Positions 1 through 6,781 of a DNA stretch of 45,481 bases are shown one piece after another (the first letter of the stretch is position 1; every line of letters begins with the position of its first letter). The stretch lies in IMG/VR virus record IMGVR_UViG_3300032401_000023, positions 1 to 45,481 of that record. One strand, 5' to 3'. Made by a program: the position numbers and the translations under genes. The DNA is from a virus. Below the pieces are notes generated by a model. The model saw only the letters and a list, made by a program, of their open reading frames with translations, was not told where the DNA came from and made no database searches.

Positions 1-393
1 CCAGCTTGGAAAGTTTACGGACCTTACCAAAGAGAAACTGATTTACGTAGACATGTTATTGCATATGATGGAATACATAGAATAACAATTTCATATCCTA
101 AGTTTATAATGGAATGTAAACCTAATAGACTATTAATGGATAATGAAGAAGTCCATCATAGGAACTCTCTAGAGTTTAATGATAGGATTGATAACTATGA
201 AATAGTTAGTGTTCATAATCACAGAAGCAATCACTTAATAAAATTACCAGAATATTTTATTTGCCCGGTTTGCAATGAACAGTTTATATTAGAAGGTAAA
301 CGATTATCTTGGTATAAAACAGAAAGAAAAAGAAATCCTTTTAGAAAGGGTCCATACTGTAGTAAAAGTTGCTCAGGTAAAGTAAATAACTAA
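1..393 (+). CDS. HNH homing endonuclease, 5'-truncated by the window edge
   Basis: The reading frame is open from base 1, so this is the C-terminal 130 residues of a longer gene; the internal ATG at 109 is not the true start. The visible part begins with a WKVYGPY motif and continues to NEEVHHRN, an HNH-type core. It ends with a treble-clef-like zinc site: CPVC at about residue 88 and CSKSC near the C-terminus. Similar free-standing HNH proteins are common phage mobile genes that cut DNA to spread themselves. The stop codon lies only a few bases before a tRNA 3' fragment, which suggests insertion into or beside a tRNA gene. If the window ends are joined the frame continues upstream into codons for FDG, but no ordinary start codon is seen there, so the N-terminus stays unresolved. 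Confidence 0.75.
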   Translation, partial: PAWKVYGPYQRETDLRRHVIAYDGIHRITISYPKFIMECKPNRLLMDNEEVHHRNSLEFNDRIDNYEIVSVHNHRSNHLIKLPEYFICPVCNEQFILEGKRLSWYKTERKRNPFRKGPYCSKSCSGKVNN

Positions 394-396
394 TAT

Positions 397-422
397 GAGT
401 TCAAGTCTCTCCAGTAGCACCA
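397..422 (+). tRNA. tRNA 3' fragment (T-arm, acceptor strand and CCA)
   Basis: The segment contains a canonical T-loop TTCAAGT (400-406), a 3' T-stem CTCTC (407-411), a 7-base acceptor strand CAGTAGC (412-418), discriminator A and an encoded CCA (420-422). The 5' T-stem strand is only partly present (GAG, 397-399), because the HNH coding sequence ends at 393. The acceptor strand pairs 6 of 7 with GCGACTG at 45355-45361, the start of a tRNA-Leu-like 5' half at the other end of the window. It may be the downstream exon of a split or interrupted tRNA-Leu, or a relic; no anticodon arm lies nearby within the window. Confidence 0.6.
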
Positions 423-437
423 GAATGGATGGGCTAA

Positions 438-1277
438 ATGAAAAATGTAATCTTCGACTCACAAGTTCTATCTACACTAATGTCGTGTCCTCGATTGACT
501 GACTTCAAGTTCAATCGAAACTTCACAGCAATATCTGGTAAGTCTCCATCAATGGAAATGGGTTCTATCGTCCACAAATTTCTAGAGGTTTACTATCGTG
601 GACAAATACAAGGCATCTCTAAAGAAATGGCGGAGGGTAACGCCTATACTTCGGCGCTTGCGTATAGCCAATCAGATGAAGTTAGAAACTCCACGCCCGA
701 AGATATACAATGGGCGCTCGAAACATGCAACCAATACCTTGAATACTACAGAAATGACTTCTGGGTTCCGCTTGAGGTGGAGACAGTTAAACAAGAAATG
801 GTATATGAGGATGATGAAATCCGTGTAATGTGGAAAGCGAAGTTTGATTTAATCTCTGACACGAATCAAGGTATCTATCCAATAGATCATAAGACAATGA
901 AACAGCGCCGGGATACGTTGTCCATTAACAATCAGTTTATGGGCCAATGCATACTAATGAAGACCCGTCTTATGTTCGTGAATAAGATAGGTTTTCAGAA
1001 GTCATTAAAAGCCGCCGAAAAGTTCACACGCGCTACTATCAACTATACATTTGACACCCTTCTAGAATGGCAATCCGTCATTCTTCCATACTACGCAAAG
1101 CTATATCTAATGTATGCTGAGTCCGAATACTGGCCGCCAAACTTTACTCACTGCGAGAATAAGTTTGGTAACTGTCAGTTCGTAGATGTATGTTCCGCTG
1201 ATAGGAACGTAAGAGAAGAATTGATAGGACAAGATTTCATTGTAGGTGAAGCATGGAATCCACAGACGGAGGAATAG
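438..1277 (+). CDS. Cas4/RecB-like PD-(D/E)XK nuclease with Fe-S cysteines
   Basis: A 279-residue protein of the PD-(D/E)XK superfamily. Nuclease motifs are visible as WKAKFDLI and PIDHKT in the middle of the chain, giving the Asp and the D-x-K residues. Four cysteines, C17 near the N-terminus and C239, C246 and C252 near the C-terminus, have the Cas4/AddB arrangement that binds a 4Fe-4S cluster. In phages this family acts as a DNA exonuclease feeding strand-annealing recombination or repair. It opens the early operon and is followed two genes later by a Sak4-like ATPase, a known partnership. No CRISPR array or cas1 is present, so a role in spacer acquisition is not supported. Confidence 0.8.
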   Translation: MKNVIFDSQVLSTLMSCPRLTDFKFNRNFTAISGKSPSMEMGSIVHKFLEVYYRGQIQGISKEMAEGNAYTSALAYSQSDEVRNSTPEDIQWALETCNQYLEYYRNDFWVPLEVETVKQEMVYEDDEIRVMWKAKFDLISDTNQGIYPIDHKTMKQRRDTLSINNQFMGQCILMKTRLMFVNKIGFQKSLKAAEKFTRATINYTFDTLLEWQSVILPYYAKLYLMYAESEYWPPNFTHCENKFGNCQFVDVCSADRNVREELIGQDFIVGEAWNPQTEE

Positions 1278-1279
1278 AT

Positions 1280-1501
1280 ATGGACATGCGTAATGGTAAT
1301 ATGTATCCTTCCCGAGAAGCTGCTGAACAAGTAGGTGTTCCTTCTGAAAGTTTAGTAGAAGTTGAACCTGAAATTGTAGTAGTAACTTCTGGTCCTTTTA
1401 AGGGACGCCGTTATCTGCGTACAAAAACCGGATTAGTTAGATTAAAGGAGAGACTAAATGAGAATCATCCTAACTTTCAAGAATCTACATCACAGGACTA
1501 A
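1280..1501 (+). CDS. small hypothetical protein, 73 aa
   Basis: The start at ATG 1280 is preferred over the upstream ATG 1253 because a GGAGG ribosome site (1268-1272) sits just before it and the previous gene stops at 1277. The protein has an N-terminal YPSREAAEQVGVP segment that could form a small helix-turn-helix and a basic C-terminal half with KGRRYLRTK. No family is recognised. It overlaps the next gene by 44 bases, typical of tightly packed phage early operons. Confidence 0.55.
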   Translation: MDMRNGNMYPSREAAEQVGVPSESLVEVEPEIVVVTSGPFKGRRYLRTKTGLVRLKERLNENHPNFQESTSQD

Positions 1502-1628
1502 GACAGTTGAAATCGTAGCTAATCATATCTCACTTGATGATATGAAGAAGCTATGGGAAGCTGAACGCACCATCAACTCTCTTATGATGGTGAATACTAA
1601 AGTTCATGTTGAAGTATTGGAGAAGTAA
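1458..1628 (+). CDS. small hypothetical protein, 56 aa
   Basis: An ATG at 1458 follows an AAGGAG ribosome site (1445-1450) and opens a 56-residue frame (MRIILTFKNLHHRTKTVEIV...) that overlaps the end of the previous gene. The protein is soluble with alternating beta-like and helical stretches, and no family is recognised. Its start signal, spacing and position inside a continuous co-directional run support it as a real gene. The next gene begins two bases after its stop. Confidence 0.5.
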   Translation: MRIILTFKNLHHRTKTVEIVANHISLDDMKKLWEAERTINSLMMVNTKVHVEVLEK

Positions 1629-1630
1629 CT

Positions 1631-1777
1631 ATGGTATGTGATAAGCACTTAAATACATTTAGAGAAGAATGTCCATACTGTGAAATTGAAAGGCTGAAGA
1701 TGCTAGTTATCATTCTTCAACAGCAATTAAAGGGGCATGATCTTCTTAAAATAATCGAGAAACTAGGGGAGTCCTGA
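1631..1777 (+). CDS. small Cys/His protein, possible zinc binder, 48 aa
   Basis: A 48-residue frame begins two bases after the previous stop and ends in a TGATG overlap with the next gene. The N-terminal half has C3-x2-H6 followed by C14-x2-C17 (CPYC), a plausible zinc site, and the C-terminal half is a leucine/isoleucine-rich helix. Function is unknown. Translational coupling on both sides supports expression. Confidence 0.45.
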   Translation: MVCDKHLNTFREECPYCEIERLKMLVIILQQQLKGHDLLKIIEKLGES

Positions 1778-1890
1778 TGCCTAAATCTAGAAATGGAAAT
1801 CGCAAGGAAATTAAACTAAAGAACAAAAGAAGGAGATGCAAGAAGAATAAACTAAAAAGGGAACATCTCAAACCAACCAAGGAGGTATGA
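1777..1890 (+). CDS. very basic small protein, 37 aa
   Basis: The start codon overlaps the stop of the preceding gene (TGATG). The 37-residue product is dominated by lysine and arginine (KLKNKRRRCKKNKLKREHL) and could bind nucleic acid, but no family is recognised. The gene ends on a strong AAGGAGGT site (1879-1886) that serves the next start. The chance that it is only a linker frame is appreciable because of its size and biased composition. Confidence 0.35.
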   Translation: MPKSRNGNRKEIKLKNKRRRCKKNKLKREHLKPTKEV

Positions 1891-1891
1891 A

Positions 1892-1948
1892 ATGAGACTG
1901 AATGATGAATCTGAGAAAGAAGAAGATGCCAAACTTATCACAGACTGA
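1892..1948 (+). CDS. possible 18-codon leader ORF overlapping the Sak4-like gene
   Basis: The strongest ribosome site in this stretch, AAGGAGGT (1879-1886), is spaced correctly for ATG 1892, not for the annotated start of the ATPase at 1902 or 1926. The frame encodes MRLNDESEKEEDAKLITD and stops inside the next gene. It may be a translated leader that couples expression of the ATPase. It could equally be chance, with ribosomes starting at the ATG pair 1902/1905. Confidence 0.25.
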   Translation: MRLNDESEKEEDAKLITD

Positions 1949-2738
1949 CGCAACTTCACTCTACTGTATGTTTAAAGGTGAGCCAGGAACTAGAAAGTCC
2001 TCACAAGCTCTTTCATTTCCTACTCCACAATACTGGTTCTCATGGGATAGGAAGATGAGTTCTCTATTACTTCCTATGAGACAGTGGAAGATTGACCCTA
2101 AGTCCATAGACTATGATGACTATGATGATTGGACTAAGGCGCGCATTAAACTCGAACAGTTCCAAGTCAACTGTAAGTATAAGACTTTAGTCTTTGATTC
2201 AATTACCTCATGCGCGGATTCGGCATTACGTCAGACAATGAAACTTAAATCTGGAGTGACTAGACAATCTGGTGCTCAGGCAGGTAAACATGTAGGAGGT
2301 ATTGCAGTAAATGAGATTGAGGACTATATGGCAGAGTCCTCAGCTCTGATGGAACTAATCAGTTTAACTAAGGATATCCACTCTTACCACAAGATAAATA
2401 TCATCCTCATCGCGCATGTGATTCAAGCTGAGTATAAAAGTAGCTCCGGCCAGACTCACATGTCGCGCACCATTGTCACCGCAGGTAAACGTGTTGCACC
2501 TAAGATTCCTGCATATTGCGGAGAGGTGTATCACTTCAATATTAAACCCGGATTTAGAGAGGGAGCAGGAGGTTCATATTCTTTGTTGACCACCCATACT
2601 GGAGATGATTTCGCTAGGACAGCACTCCCTTTACCTAACGAGATTATCTTTAATGATGACTCACTTTACACTAAGTGGATTGAACCTGCAATTAAGGAAC
2701 TAAAAGAAGTAACTGCTATCCCACAACCCATACCGTAA
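1902..2738 (+). CDS. Sak4-like RecA-fold ATPase (phage recombinase/annealing factor)
   Basis: A 278-residue P-loop protein of the AAA_24/Sak4 type. The Walker A motif is GEPGTRKS (residues 26-33), with Arg in place of the usual Gly before Lys. Walker B is KTLVFDS, with its Asp at about residue 99. Sak4 proteins promote single-strand annealing and recombination together with a phage SSB. The next gene is a candidate SSB and an exonuclease-like gene lies upstream, so the set would form a phage recombination module. The start is uncertain: 1902, 1905 and 1926 (MPNLSQTD) are all possible and none has an ideal ribosome site. Confidence 0.75.
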   Translation: MMNLRKKKMPNLSQTDATSLYCMFKGEPGTRKSSQALSFPTPQYWFSWDRKMSSLLLPMRQWKIDPKSIDYDDYDDWTKARIKLEQFQVNCKYKTLVFDSITSCADSALRQTMKLKSGVTRQSGAQAGKHVGGIAVNEIEDYMAESSALMELISLTKDIHSYHKINIILIAHVIQAEYKSSSGQTHMSRTIVTAGKRVAPKIPAYCGEVYHFNIKPGFREGAGGSYSLLTTHTGDDFARTALPLPNEIIFNDDSLYTKWIEPAIKELKEVTAIPQPIP

Positions 2739-2756
2739 CCTGCATAGGAGAAAAGT

Positions 2757-3149
2757 ATGCCATTAGTTGAGTTCACCGAGTCTGATCTACTCCGTAATAA
2801 GATCGTCAGTCCTGCATGGTATAGGCTTGAACTTGGCCTAGTATCTGAATGGAGTCCTACCAAAGCACAGGATTCTAACAACTGTATCATCGAAGGCGTT
2901 ATTCAGTCTAACGCTGATAATGGTGATCCTTCATTCTCTGGAGTTCCTATCACACTCCAGTTCAATGATAAGCCTCGTGCGCGTGGATTTATTGAGGGAT
3001 TTCTGCGTGGATTAGGCGTAGACGTTTTACCCGGACGTTTCGATCTTGGTGCGGCATCTGGAAAGTTCGTAGATGCTTTCATTGAGAATGAGACATTCGA
3101 GGGACGCATCCGTAATAGATGTAACCATAAGTATAGGGTTGCGCGATGA
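2757..3149 (+). CDS. putative ssDNA-binding protein (DUF669-like)
   Basis: A 130-residue, mostly beta-predicted protein preceded by an AGGAG site (2746-2750). Sequence such as SEWSPTKAQDSNNCIIEGVI and the following ARGFIEGFLRGLG resemble the small DUF669-type proteins that sit beside Sak4-like ATPases and are thought to bind single-stranded DNA. The assignment rests on general sequence pattern and context, not on a clear motif. The stop overlaps the next start by four bases (ATGA). Confidence 0.5.
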   Translation: MPLVEFTESDLLRNKIVSPAWYRLELGLVSEWSPTKAQDSNNCIIEGVIQSNADNGDPSFSGVPITLQFNDKPRARGFIEGFLRGLGVDVLPGRFDLGAASGKFVDAFIENETFEGRIRNRCNHKYRVAR

Positions 3150-3373
3150 GTATCTTTAATCAGATGCTTCGTGGAAGTACAGAATGTGAACCCGCTTATG
3201 CTAATCAGTTACAGGGATTAGCTAAAGAGGTCTATACACCCCGCACATTCAAAGAGACTATTGGAGATCAGCTTGCATATCACGAACGTAAGATTGCAGA
3301 GTTGAAAGCGGTATATAATAGTCTCACACCTGAACTCGAAAAGTTCGTGGAAGCATTACAGAAGTTAGGCTAA
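3146..3373 (+). CDS. small helical hypothetical protein, 75 aa
   Basis: Translation is coupled to the previous gene by an ATGA overlap. The C-terminal half (QLAYHERKIAELKAVYNSLTPELEKF) has heptad-like spacing of hydrophobic residues and is probably a coiled coil, so the protein may oligomerise. No family is recognised. Its place directly after the putative SSB suggests a role in replication or recombination, but this is only context. Confidence 0.5.
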   Translation: MSIFNQMLRGSTECEPAYANQLQGLAKEVYTPRTFKETIGDQLAYHERKIAELKAVYNSLTPELEKFVEALQKLG

Positions 3374-3459
3374 AGCTCATTTGGGAGAGTGGGAATGTTA
3401 TGTATAGCCTCTACATAGCTGGGGAATTCTCACTCCCTCTTTTAAATGGAGATACCACA

Positions 3460-3594
3460 ATGCCCAAAACTGATGAAATCGAAGATGACGATGTTGAAGA
3501 AGAAGATGAACTTTTAGAGAAAGAAGAAGATGAACTTCTAGAGGAAGAAGATTTACTAGAGGATGAGGATTCAAAGAAACCGCAGCCTTCTTAG
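3460..3594 (+). CDS. extremely acidic 44-aa protein
   Basis: The start at ATG 3460 is chosen because GGAG (3449-3452) precedes it; an upstream in-frame ATG at 3400 has weaker support. More than half of the residues are Glu or Asp, arranged in near repeats of the type EEEDELLEKEEDELLEEED, with leucines at regular spacing. Such charge resembles DNA-mimic inhibitors, but the composition is also simple enough to arise by repeat expansion. No family is recognised. It is the last gene before a 137-base gap containing two hairpins. Confidence 0.5.
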   Translation: MPKTDEIEDDDVEEEDELLEKEEDELLEEEDLLEDEDSKKPQPS

Positions 3595-3605
3595 GAAGGT
3601 TATAA

Positions 3606-3630
3606 GGTTATACCTGGGAGGGATATAACC
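3606..3630 (+). promoter_or_regulatory. hairpin with 7-bp stem
   Basis: GGTTATA (3606-3612) and TATAACC (3624-3630) are perfect inverted repeats around an 11-base purine-rich loop. It lies just after the acidic-protein gene and before a second, larger hairpin. No U-tract follows, so it is not a classical terminator; a role in mRNA processing or stability is possible. Confidence 0.4.
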
Positions 3631-3668
3631 CCAATCAGGGAGTAGGGAATCCAAGTTATCTAGTAATA

Positions 3669-3714
3669 GGGATATGCGCCAATAGATTCTACGGAATACT
3701 ACGGCGCATATCCC
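3669..3714 (+). promoter_or_regulatory. 12-bp perfect inverted repeat upstream of the cold-shock gene
   Basis: GGGATATGCGCC (3669-3680) is exactly complementary to GGCGCATATCCC (3703-3714), leaving a 22-base spacer. The 3' arm ends 17 bases before the ATG of the cold-shock gene at 3732 and is followed by GCCTTTTAGG. It could be an mRNA hairpin controlling the downstream gene, a weak terminator, or a protein-binding site. Confidence 0.5.
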
Positions 3715-3731
3715 GCCTTTTAGGATAAATT

Positions 3732-4019
3732 ATGGAAAATCGAATAACCGGAACAATCATCCACTTATCAAAACAAGGATGGGGATTTGTTACTACACCA
3801 GATATTCCATTTACACGTATCTTCTTTCATTGGACAGCATTGAATCAAGATACCCTGAACTTCACTGAGCTGAAGCGAGGAATGAGAGTAGAGTTTGAAA
3901 CTAAGGAGTTTCTACCTCGTGGATTGCGTGCAATTAAAATCTCTGTAATAAAGGAGAACCTAAATGATGATGACAGTAGAGGAACTGATAACGGAATTAC
4001 AGAAACACTCGAAGGATAA
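3732..4019 (+). CDS. cold-shock domain protein
   Basis: A 95-residue protein whose first 70 residues form a cold-shock (OB-fold) domain. The start GTIIHLSKQGWGFV carries an RNP1-like GWGFV and IFFHW is RNP2-like, followed by LKRGMRVEFE. These proteins bind single-stranded RNA or DNA and melt secondary structure. The C-terminal 25 residues are polar and unrelated to the fold. Two strong hairpins precede the gene, which may matter because cold-shock proteins often act on, and are controlled by, structured leaders. The next small gene overlaps its end in another frame. Confidence 0.8.
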   Translation: MENRITGTIIHLSKQGWGFVTTPDIPFTRIFFHWTALNQDTLNFTELKRGMRVEFETKEFLPRGLRAIKISVIKENLNDDDSRGTDNGITETLEG

Positions 4020-4119
4020 GTTCGTGTTTATGAGGATAGACGGCGGTTACGAAGATTACATTCCAATGGAAATAGAAAGTGTAAGGGGAGAGTTGATCAT
4101 AACGGTTGAATATGAATGA
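3964..4119 (+). CDS. small hypothetical protein, 51 aa
   Basis: An AAGGAG site (3950-3955) precedes a run of three ATGs (3964-3972); the frame continues for 51 codons (MMMTVEELITELQKHSKDKF...) and overlaps both the end of the cold-shock gene and the start of the polymerase gene. The protein begins with a helix (TVEELITELQK) followed by beta-like strands. This pattern is common in small phage proteins of unknown role. Confidence 0.5.
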   Translation: MMMTVEELITELQKHSKDKFVFMRIDGGYEDYIPMEIESVRGELIITVEYE

Positions 4120-6586
4120 TAAAAAGTATGTACCAGCAACAGGTAATGCAAGCGCACGTTTGATGGTGGTTGGTGAGTCTCCAGCATATAAAGAAGTAGA
4201 ACTAGGTAAACCTTTCGTCGGACCATCAGGACAAGAATTAGATTCTATTCTGCGCGCTTGTCTTATACCACGACATACGTTATGGATAAGTAACGTCTGT
4301 AAATACTTTGTTCCGCCTAATGAGGGAACAAAGAAAATACCATTTGCCATACGTGCGGAACGCTATGGTATAAACATAGCTGAGTGTCTCTCCGAACTAC
4401 AGCATGAGATAAATCAAATAAAGCCCAATGCAATTCTTGCACTCGGGGAAACTGCATTATGGGCACTAACAGGTAAGAAGTCCATAACTAATTATAGAGG
4501 CTCAATTTTATTCGGGATGGGATGTAAAGTTATACCCACATTCCATCCCGCGCACTTATTATATCAAACGTCTGACGCGGAAATGAAAGGATACTGGAAT
4601 AGACAGATAATGATCCTAGACTTTAAGCGCGCAAACACCGAATCAAGCCATAAAGAATTTCATCCCACTCCACGCAATCTTACCATATGTAGAAATTCAT
4701 CCCAACTTCACGACTTCATTTCCCGCCATTCAAAACATACAAAACCTGCCATAGATATAGAAGCTGGAGGACTATGTATTCCAGTATGTGTAGGAATAGC
4801 ATTTGATCCGAATGAAGGAATAACCGTTCCTTTATGGAATATAGATCCTTCGCTATCGTCTATACCTGACGCTGATATGGTTCAGATGTGGAATCTGCTG
4901 AGTCAACTGTTGGCAACCAGTGATGTAATAGGACAGAATTTTAAGTATGACCAAGATAAACTTGCTCGGCTCGGTTTTACTGTTCATAGCCTTGCATCCG
5001 ATACTATGCTTAAGGCTTTTACTATCAATCCTGAACTACCTAAAGCCCTTGCTTTCAACACGAGCATTTATACTAGAGAACCCTTTTACAAAGATGACGG
5101 GATGTATAAAGGTGAGTTTACGGACTTACTAATAGGATGTGCTAGAGATGCGTGTGTTACCAAAGAAATAGATTTAGCGATGGACGCCGACATAGATGAA
5201 ATGGAGATGCGTGACTGGTATGAGAATTTCACTATGAAACTTCACGGGCTATACCTAGATATAGAGTCTGAAGGTTTCAATATCGATCCTGTCAGACGCG
5301 AACAGCTCATAGCAAAGTATATTGTATGGTCGGAAAGACTCGCGCACGAACTATTCATCCTAACAGAAGCCTACATTAATGTCAACTCTCCAAAACAAGT
5401 CTACATCCTACTGTATGATGTACTTAAGATTCCGAAAAAACCCGGAGTAGGAGAGGAAATACTTACTGCGCTACTTAGCAATATTTCCTTAAAGTTAGAT
5501 GACAATAAACGTCGTATCATAGAAATAATACTTGAGAAACGTAGAGTAGATAAGACCATTGGAAACTATCTAATGGCTATGCCTGACTTTGATGGAAAGA
5601 TGAAGACTACATATTACTTGTGCTTAGAAACTGGACGTACTTCAACAAGTCAGCTAGAACCGCCGATTAGACCATTGATAGAATACAAAGACTATGAAGG
5701 TAAGAAGAAGCATAAGGCTATAGGCACAGCTTTCCAAACATTAACTAAGCATGGTGACATAGGACAGGATGTTCGGAGTCAATATATACCCGAACCTGGA
5801 CACATATTCATACAAGCTGATTCCGCCCAAGCAGAAGCTAGAGTAGTATTCCTATTAGCTAATGATGAGGAAGCTTTAGATGCCATTGATAAACACGACT
5901 ATCACGCCCTTACAGCAAGTTGGTTTTTCGGTGGTACTGAAGATGACTATTCCAAAAGAAAACTCGGATATGAATCTCCTATACGATTTGCTGGAAAAAC
6001 TCTTAGGCACGCTGGACACCTTGGAGCTGGAAAAAGAAGGGCGTGCATTGAACTTAATACTCAAGCTAGAAAGTATAAAATCCCAATCCAAATAACTGAA
6101 TCTATAGCAGAGCGCGCGCTCAAGATATTTCACGCCAAGCAGCCTAAGATTCAATTAGTATTTCATAAAGGAATTATAGAGAGTTTGGAAAAGAATAAAC
6201 GAATCCTAGAGGCTCCAGTACCTTACGGAATAGAGGCCAAACATGGTGGAAAGAGACAATTCTTTGAACGATGGGGAGACGACTTATTTAGAGAAGCTTT
6301 TGCTTATATTCCACAGCGGGCTGTTACGGATAATACTAAAGCCTGCGCTCTCAGAGTCAGGGAAGCCGCACCGTGGATTAAAATTATATTGGAAGCTCAC
6401 GACGCTCTATTGTGCAGCGTTCCTATTGAACGTGTTGGTGAGGCTGCTAATATTCTTAAACCCGAAATGGAGCGGCCAATTAATTTCAATAACTGTAGTC
6501 TATCCCGCAGATCCTTAGTCATTCCGTGTGATATTGAGACAGGAATGAATTACCAGGACTTGAGTAAATTTAAGGAGGTTGTATGA
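4112..6586 (+). CDS. uracil-DNA glycosylase-like domain fused to family A DNA polymerase
   Basis: An 824-residue replicative polymerase. Residues about 15-165 are a UDG-superfamily fold with GESPA (motif 1 position) and HPAHLL (motif 3 position). Residues about 205-360 are a 3'-5' exonuclease with DIE (215-217) and NFKYD. Residues about 370-810 are the polymerase, with motif A DSAQAEAR (570-577) and a motif B helix around KTLRHAGHLGAG. Motif C is AHDALL, where the usual HDE is HDA. The glycosylase part may let the enzyme sense or remove uracil during synthesis. ATG 4112 is preferred over TTG 4106; its stop overlaps the next start (ATGA). Confidence 0.85.
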   Translation: MNDKKYVPATGNASARLMVVGESPAYKEVELGKPFVGPSGQELDSILRACLIPRHTLWISNVCKYFVPPNEGTKKIPFAIRAERYGINIAECLSELQHEINQIKPNAILALGETALWALTGKKSITNYRGSILFGMGCKVIPTFHPAHLLYQTSDAEMKGYWNRQIMILDFKRANTESSHKEFHPTPRNLTICRNSSQLHDFISRHSKHTKPAIDIEAGGLCIPVCVGIAFDPNEGITVPLWNIDPSLSSIPDADMVQMWNLLSQLLATSDVIGQNFKYDQDKLARLGFTVHSLASDTMLKAFTINPELPKALAFNTSIYTREPFYKDDGMYKGEFTDLLIGCARDACVTKEIDLAMDADIDEMEMRDWYENFTMKLHGLYLDIESEGFNIDPVRREQLIAKYIVWSERLAHELFILTEAYINVNSPKQVYILLYDVLKIPKKPGVGEEILTALLSNISLKLDDNKRRIIEIILEKRRVDKTIGNYLMAMPDFDGKMKTTYYLCLETGRTSTSQLEPPIRPLIEYKDYEGKKKHKAIGTAFQTLTKHGDIGQDVRSQYIPEPGHIFIQADSAQAEARVVFLLANDEEALDAIDKHDYHALTASWFFGGTEDDYSKRKLGYESPIRFAGKTLRHAGHLGAGKRRACIELNTQARKYKIPIQITESIAERALKIFHAKQPKIQLVFHKGIIESLEKNKRILEAPVPYGIEAKHGGKRQFFERWGDDLFREAFAYIPQRAVTDNTKACALRVREAAPWIKIILEAHDALLCSVPIERVGEAANILKPEMERPINFNNCSLSRRSLVIPCDIETGMNYQDLSKFKEVV

Positions 6587-6771
6587 TTCCAAATGATTTA
6601 GAACGTCGTAAAAAAATGATTACTTATATGATAGAAGGTTGTAAAACTAAAGAGGACTTAACTACTTGGGAATCAGATTTTATACTATCAATCGAAGAAC
6701 AGTTTGAACAAAAAGGAAACCTAAGTAATAGACAATGTGAAATCCTTGAAAAGATTTATGATAAACTCTAG
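6583..6771 (+). CDS. small hypothetical protein, 62 aa
   Basis: A strong AAGGAGGT site precedes ATG 6583, which overlaps the polymerase stop. The sequence is helical and charged and ends in LSNRQCEILEKIYDKL. The pattern of a helix, then LS-x-RQ, then a closing helix resembles a short module seen near phage helicases and primases, but I cannot assign a family. The next gene, the helicase-like ATPase, follows after ten bases. Confidence 0.55.
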   Translation: MIPNDLERRKKMITYMIEGCKTKEDLTTWESDFILSIEEQFEQKGNLSNRQCEILEKIYDKL

Positions 6772-6781
6772 GTGATGACGA

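Noticed and set aside
598-828. Overlapping frame inside the Cas4-like gene
   Set aside because: Shadow of a well-supported gene with no start signal.
438-1277. Cas4-like nuclease as part of a CRISPR system
   Set aside because: No cas1, cas2 or repeat array is present, and the neighbours are phage recombination genes.
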